The notes beneath the pieces were generated by a model. That model was given only the letters and a program-made list of their open reading frames with translations. It was not told the DNA's origin and did no database searches. Shown in pieces: positions 61,469 to 64,000 of a stretch of DNA of 64,000 nt; the first letter of the stretch is position 1; each line of letters starts with the position of its first letter. The position numbers and the translations under genes were made by a program. The DNA is from MH13 sp042140245 (GTDB lineage Bacteria > Pseudomonadota > Alphaproteobacteria > Rhizobiales > MH13): NCBI RefSeq assembly GCF_042140245.1, contig NZ_CP159483.1, forward strand, positions 2,046,001 through 2,110,000. The letters are read 5' to 3'.

Positions 61469-62212
61469 TTAGTTTCGCGCGTAGTGACCGAACTCGTATT
61501 TGATTTCTTGGTTGTGCAGCTCACCGATCAACATCCGTCTGGCGTTGGCGTGCAGATATTTGAAGCCCGTTGCAAACAGGCCGTCTTGCTCCAGTCGACG
61601 TGGATCGAACCGAAATCGTTCGCGTAAGATGCCAACACGTTGGCGATCATGCTTGAATGCTCTCAGTGTGTAGTGGCAGTCTTCGCAAAGGCTTAGAGTT
61701 TCGTCGAAGCCACCAACTGTTCGATGCATCTGTGGCGTGGAAAACAAGCAGGCGCCGATCGCCGTTGGGAAAACACGAGACGTCAAATGAATGCCTATGT
61801 TGAACAGAGCAAAGCTAGCACGGTAGGCCCAAGGTAGATCATCTCCGTGCATACAAATGATGCCCACATCAAGTTCTTTGGTATCGAGTTCCTGTATGGT
61901 TTCTTCAAAGAAGTCTGGGGCTAAGCGCGTGTCGGCGTCGAGGAACACAATGCGCTCTCCGCGCGCAACGGCAGCGCCCGTGTTTCGACCGAGACTGACG
62001 CCGCGACGGTCCATCTCAACGATGCGGTAGCGGCTAAACTTGGCAGACCATTTGCGCGATGTCTCGATTGTCGCGTCGCTACTACAGCTGTCTACGTGTA
62101 TGACCTCAAAGTCTGTCCACGTCTGTCGGGAGAGGTCGCTGAGAAGACGCGGCAGTCTGGTCTGCTCATTGAGCGTTATGATCACAACTGAAAGTTTTGG
62201 GTACTGCATCAT
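61469..62212 (-). CDS. family 2 glycosyltransferase
   Basis: 247 residues. LSVVIITLNEQTRLPRLLSDL, VDSCSSDATIE and IVFLDADTRLAPDFF (the DxD motif) define a GT-A family 2 enzyme. Near the end FDETLSLCEDCHYTLRAFKHDR follows. A short hydrophobic region at the C-terminus is weak. It probably transfers sugar to a lipid or polysaccharide, with DedA. GGAG precedes ATG 62212, and box C lies 69 bases upstream. Confidence 0.9.
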   Translation of the reverse strand: MMQYPKLSVVIITLNEQTRLPRLLSDLSRQTWTDFEVIHVDSCSSDATIETSRKWSAKFSRYRIVEMDRRGVSLGRNTGAAVARGERIVFLDADTRLAPDFFEETIQELDTKELDVGIICMHGDDLPWAYRASFALFNIGIHLTSRVFPTAIGACLFSTPQMHRTVGGFDETLSLCEDCHYTLRAFKHDRQRVGILRERFRFDPRRLEQDGLFATGFKYLHANARRMLIGELHNQEIKYEFGHYARN

Positions 62213-62280
62213 TCAAGGCTCCTTTTATTCCAGGAGCAATGATGTAGCGCCGAGACCTCGCACCAGTTTCGCGCTGGCTA

Positions 62281-62292
62281 TACAATTTTGTA
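62281..62292. promoter_or_regulatory. TACA-N4-TGTA box C (upstream of glycosyltransferase-DedA unit)
   Basis: TACAATTTTGTA, preceded by TTCGCGCTGGCTA, nearly the same as box A with its flank (TTCGCGCCAGCTT). It lies 69 bases before the glycosyltransferase start. Confidence 0.65.
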
Positions 62293-62719
62293 AGTCTTGT
62301 AGTCCGCATGGGGTGAGGGCCGACAACAACGCGTGGGATGCTTCGCCGTTGGAACAATGCGCGCGAGCTGTGTTTGCGACGTTGACATTCATGCGCAAGG
62401 GCACCGAACGTCAGTTGCTTGTCGGTGTTGGCCCTTTGTTGCAACGCAGCTGGGAGCGGTGAAGCCCAAGGTTGTTACTGAGAAGAGCATTCGCTCGGCT
62501 CTGAACCTCTCCTGTCAAATCTCGCATCCATAACCATTTTGGGGATTCCCAACCTCAATCGGCTACCTTCCCTTCGCGTCTCACGACCTGTTTTGACTTT
62601 CAAATCGCGTTTTTTTTTTGCACCGATACTGGCAAAAATGCAAACTGTCTTGCAATTGTCACATAGTTCTGCAAGTATCCTTGCAGGAACGGTGACGCAA
62701 ACGATTTCTGTGAGTTTTT
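62293..62719. other. gene-free stretch between glycosyltransferase and RpiR genes
   Basis: 427 bases without a credible gene; the frames present are short and of odd composition. It includes a run of ten T at about 62611-62620 and, in its right 80 bases, the two RpiR-region palindromes. Confidence 0.5.
62639..62686. promoter_or_regulatory. pair of TGCAA-N6-TTGCA palindromes before the RpiR gene
   Basis: Two copies: TGCAAACTGTCTTGCA (62639-62654) and CTGCAAGTATCCTTGCAG (62669-62686). Both have the same half-site and the same 6-base gap, 31 bases apart centre to centre (about three helical turns). They lie 34-80 bases upstream of the RpiR start and are likely its own operator. Confidence 0.65.
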
Positions 62720-63556
62720 ATGTCCGTTATTGAAACCATCACCAATAGCACCCAGAGCCTGACGCCCAACGAGAAGCGTCTGGTGAAAGCGGTGATGGAT
62801 CGTCCTGCAGATGCCGCGCTGGGCACTGCAAGTGATCTTGCAAAGGCAACGGGCGTGCATGAGGCCACCGCATCTCGCCTTGCGCGGAAGCTTGGCTATG
62901 CTAGCTATGCAGCCTTTCGCGATGCGCTGCGTGATGAGTTCATTGCAACGCGAGAGACGGCGACCCGCTTTGAAAAGACCATTGCTGAGACCAGCTCTGA
63001 CACGATTCTGGGCAGTTTGATCCAGGAAGAGATGCAGGCGCTTGGTCGGATGGAATCTTACCTATCGGCCGATCAAGTCAACGCTGTTGCGACACGCTTG
63101 ATGGCTGCGCGCCGTATCTTTGTTTACGGCACTGGTAATGCTGAGATCTTGGCGCTGTTGATGCTCAAACGATTTCGTCGCTTCGGCAAGGATGTTCACA
63201 AGCTTGATCCGGACTCTCGCAGCCTTGCCGAACAGGCTGTTGGAATGCGCGAAGGTGATGTCGTTCTCACGTTCGTTTTTCGCCGCGCTCCCAAAGGCTA
63301 TGTGCCACTGATTGAAACGGCGCGCGATGCCGGTGCAACCAACATTGTGATCTCTGGGATCACAGGAACCACGCTCTCCCCCCGACCTGACTTGAGCCTG
63401 GCGGCGCCACGTTCGGGTCATCCCGACGCCTTCCAAACACTCACCGTGCCGATGGCCATTTGTAATGCTGTTGTCATCGCGGCGGGTCTAACTGCGAAAG
63501 AGGAATCCCTGCAGAAACTCGAGAAGCTGGGCCAGCTGATCGAGCGGTTTGAATAA
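62720..63556 (+). CDS. RpiR/MurR-family transcriptional regulator
   Basis: 278 residues. HTH: SDLAKATGVHEATASRLARKLGYASYAAFRDALR (about residues 38-72). A SIS sugar-phosphate-binding domain follows (RIFVYGTGNAEILALLMLKRFRRFGKDVH, about 130-160; DVVLTFVFRRAPKGYVPLIETARDAGATNIVIS). The first 20 residues, MSVIETITNSTQSLTPNEKR, are typical. It probably controls the ABC transporter beginning 28 bases after its stop. Confidence 0.9.
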   Translation: MSVIETITNSTQSLTPNEKRLVKAVMDRPADAALGTASDLAKATGVHEATASRLARKLGYASYAAFRDALRDEFIATRETATRFEKTIAETSSDTILGSLIQEEMQALGRMESYLSADQVNAVATRLMAARRIFVYGTGNAEILALLMLKRFRRFGKDVHKLDPDSRSLAEQAVGMREGDVVLTFVFRRAPKGYVPLIETARDAGATNIVISGITGTTLSPRPDLSLAAPRSGHPDAFQTLTVPMAICNAVVIAAGLTAKEESLQKLEKLGQLIERFE

Positions 63557-63584
63557 CCAAACAAGACACCTATCGGAGGAAAAA

Positions 63585-64000
63585 ATGCGAGTTTTTCAAG
63601 CAACGTGCTTCGGCGCGATCGCTACCCTATTGTCTTCAGCCGCGGTGGCTGATGGTCACCTCGACACTATGTCGGCAGAGGATTTGCTGCCATTGGCACA
63701 GGAGGAGGGCACGGTAACAGTCTACTCCTTCACCAGCCGTATTGGCCGGGTCGAAGCTGCCTTTGAGGAAGCCTATCCAGACATCGATCTGCAAGGCTTC
63801 GACATCTCATCAACGGAGCAGATTGCCCGCCTTCGCGCAGAAGCGCAGGCTGGTGTCACCAATGCTGACGTCATTTACATTTCTGACACACCGGTGGTTC
63901 TGACCGAGCTTTTGGAAACCGGCATCATTGGCCCTTACGTGCCGCCGCGCGTCGCTGACCGCGTGCCTGACGAGTTCCAATCGCCCTTGTTGGCGCAACG
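63585..64000 (+). CDS. ABC transporter substrate-binding protein, iron(III)-type, cut by the window edge
   Basis: 138 residues of the N-terminus are visible. The signal peptide (MRVFQATCFGAIATLLSSAAVADG) is followed by LPLAQEEGTVTVYSFTSRIGRVEAAFEEAYPDIDLQGFDIS and ADVIYISDTPVVLTELLE, as in FbpA/AfuA-type iron-binding proteins. It would capture ferric iron or a related ligand in the periplasm. GGAGG lies eight bases upstream. The transport components presumably follow outside the window. Confidence 0.85.
   Translation, partial: MRVFQATCFGAIATLLSSAAVADGHLDTMSAEDLLPLAQEEGTVTVYSFTSRIGRVEAAFEEAYPDIDLQGFDISSTEQIARLRAEAQAGVTNADVIYISDTPVVLTELLETGIIGPYVPPRVADRVPDEFQSPLLAQ

Noticed and set aside
62166..62444. 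92-codon leftward ORF before the glycosyltransferase
   Set aside because: Unconvincing composition and it covers the box C promoter region.
1..64000. CRISPR arrays, insertion sequences with transposases, prophage structural genes, rRNA genes
   Set aside because: Read through on both strands; none seen.

Overview
The window looks like chromosome of a marine or soil alphaproteobacterium of the Hyphomicrobiales (Rhizobiales) type. Three things point there: the trxB-lsrB (VtlR/LsrB-type LysR) pair, carB next to greA but apart from carA, and the yqeY-dnaG-rpoD cluster. The genus cannot be resolved from the sequence alone.

Layout. 1-30370 is ordinary chromosome. It holds a partial SDR gene, aspartate aminotransferase, msrP, small lipoproteins, a LysE exporter, an SDR, a lipocalin-like gene, lsrB-trxB, an ELM1-like gene, an Lrp regulator, greA, carB, an XRE regulator, a zinc metallopeptidase, AraC and MerR regulators, carA, yqeY, dnaG, rpoD, a HlyU-like gene, a vWA/Tad-like protein, a SIMPL protein and a tRNA-Ile2(CAT). 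A probable C-rich-loop small RNA lies between lsrB and the lipocalin gene. A decayed copy of the greA 3' end lies about 0.6 kb from greA itself.

30441-50260 is a 19.8-kb integrated mobilizable element inserted at the 3' end of the tRNA-Ile2 gene. Its left end carries a serine recombinase whose reading frame runs into the tRNA gene. Its right end carries a mobilization operon (MobC-like, relaxase, VirD4-type coupling protein, unknown protein). Between them are two unknown or poorly characterised genes and a defence operon: vsr, a C5-cytosine methylase, a GHKL (MutL/MORC-like) ATPase, a Z1 helicase, a PD-(D/E)XK/DUF4420 protein and an AIPR protein. A convergent AspBHI-like restriction endonuclease sits at its end. 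The two ends share a 10-bp identity within a 20-bp imperfect direct repeat. Joining them in a circle would fuse the recombinase frame in phase to a 35-codon ORF whose stop codon overlaps the mobC start. Excision would therefore both change the recombinase C-terminus and put the mobilization genes downstream of the recombinase.

50261-64000 is chromosome again: a tandem glycine riboswitch with gcvT-gcvH-gcvP, then three leftward transcription units. These are PepSY/small membrane protein/multicopper oxidase; ferric-reductase-like protein/response regulator/histidine kinase; and glycosyltransferase/DedA. All three carry a matching TACA-N4-TGTA box upstream and are probably one regulon of the encoded two-component system. 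The window ends with an RpiR regulator, preceded by two identical-spacing palindromes, and the start of an iron-type ABC substrate-binding protein.
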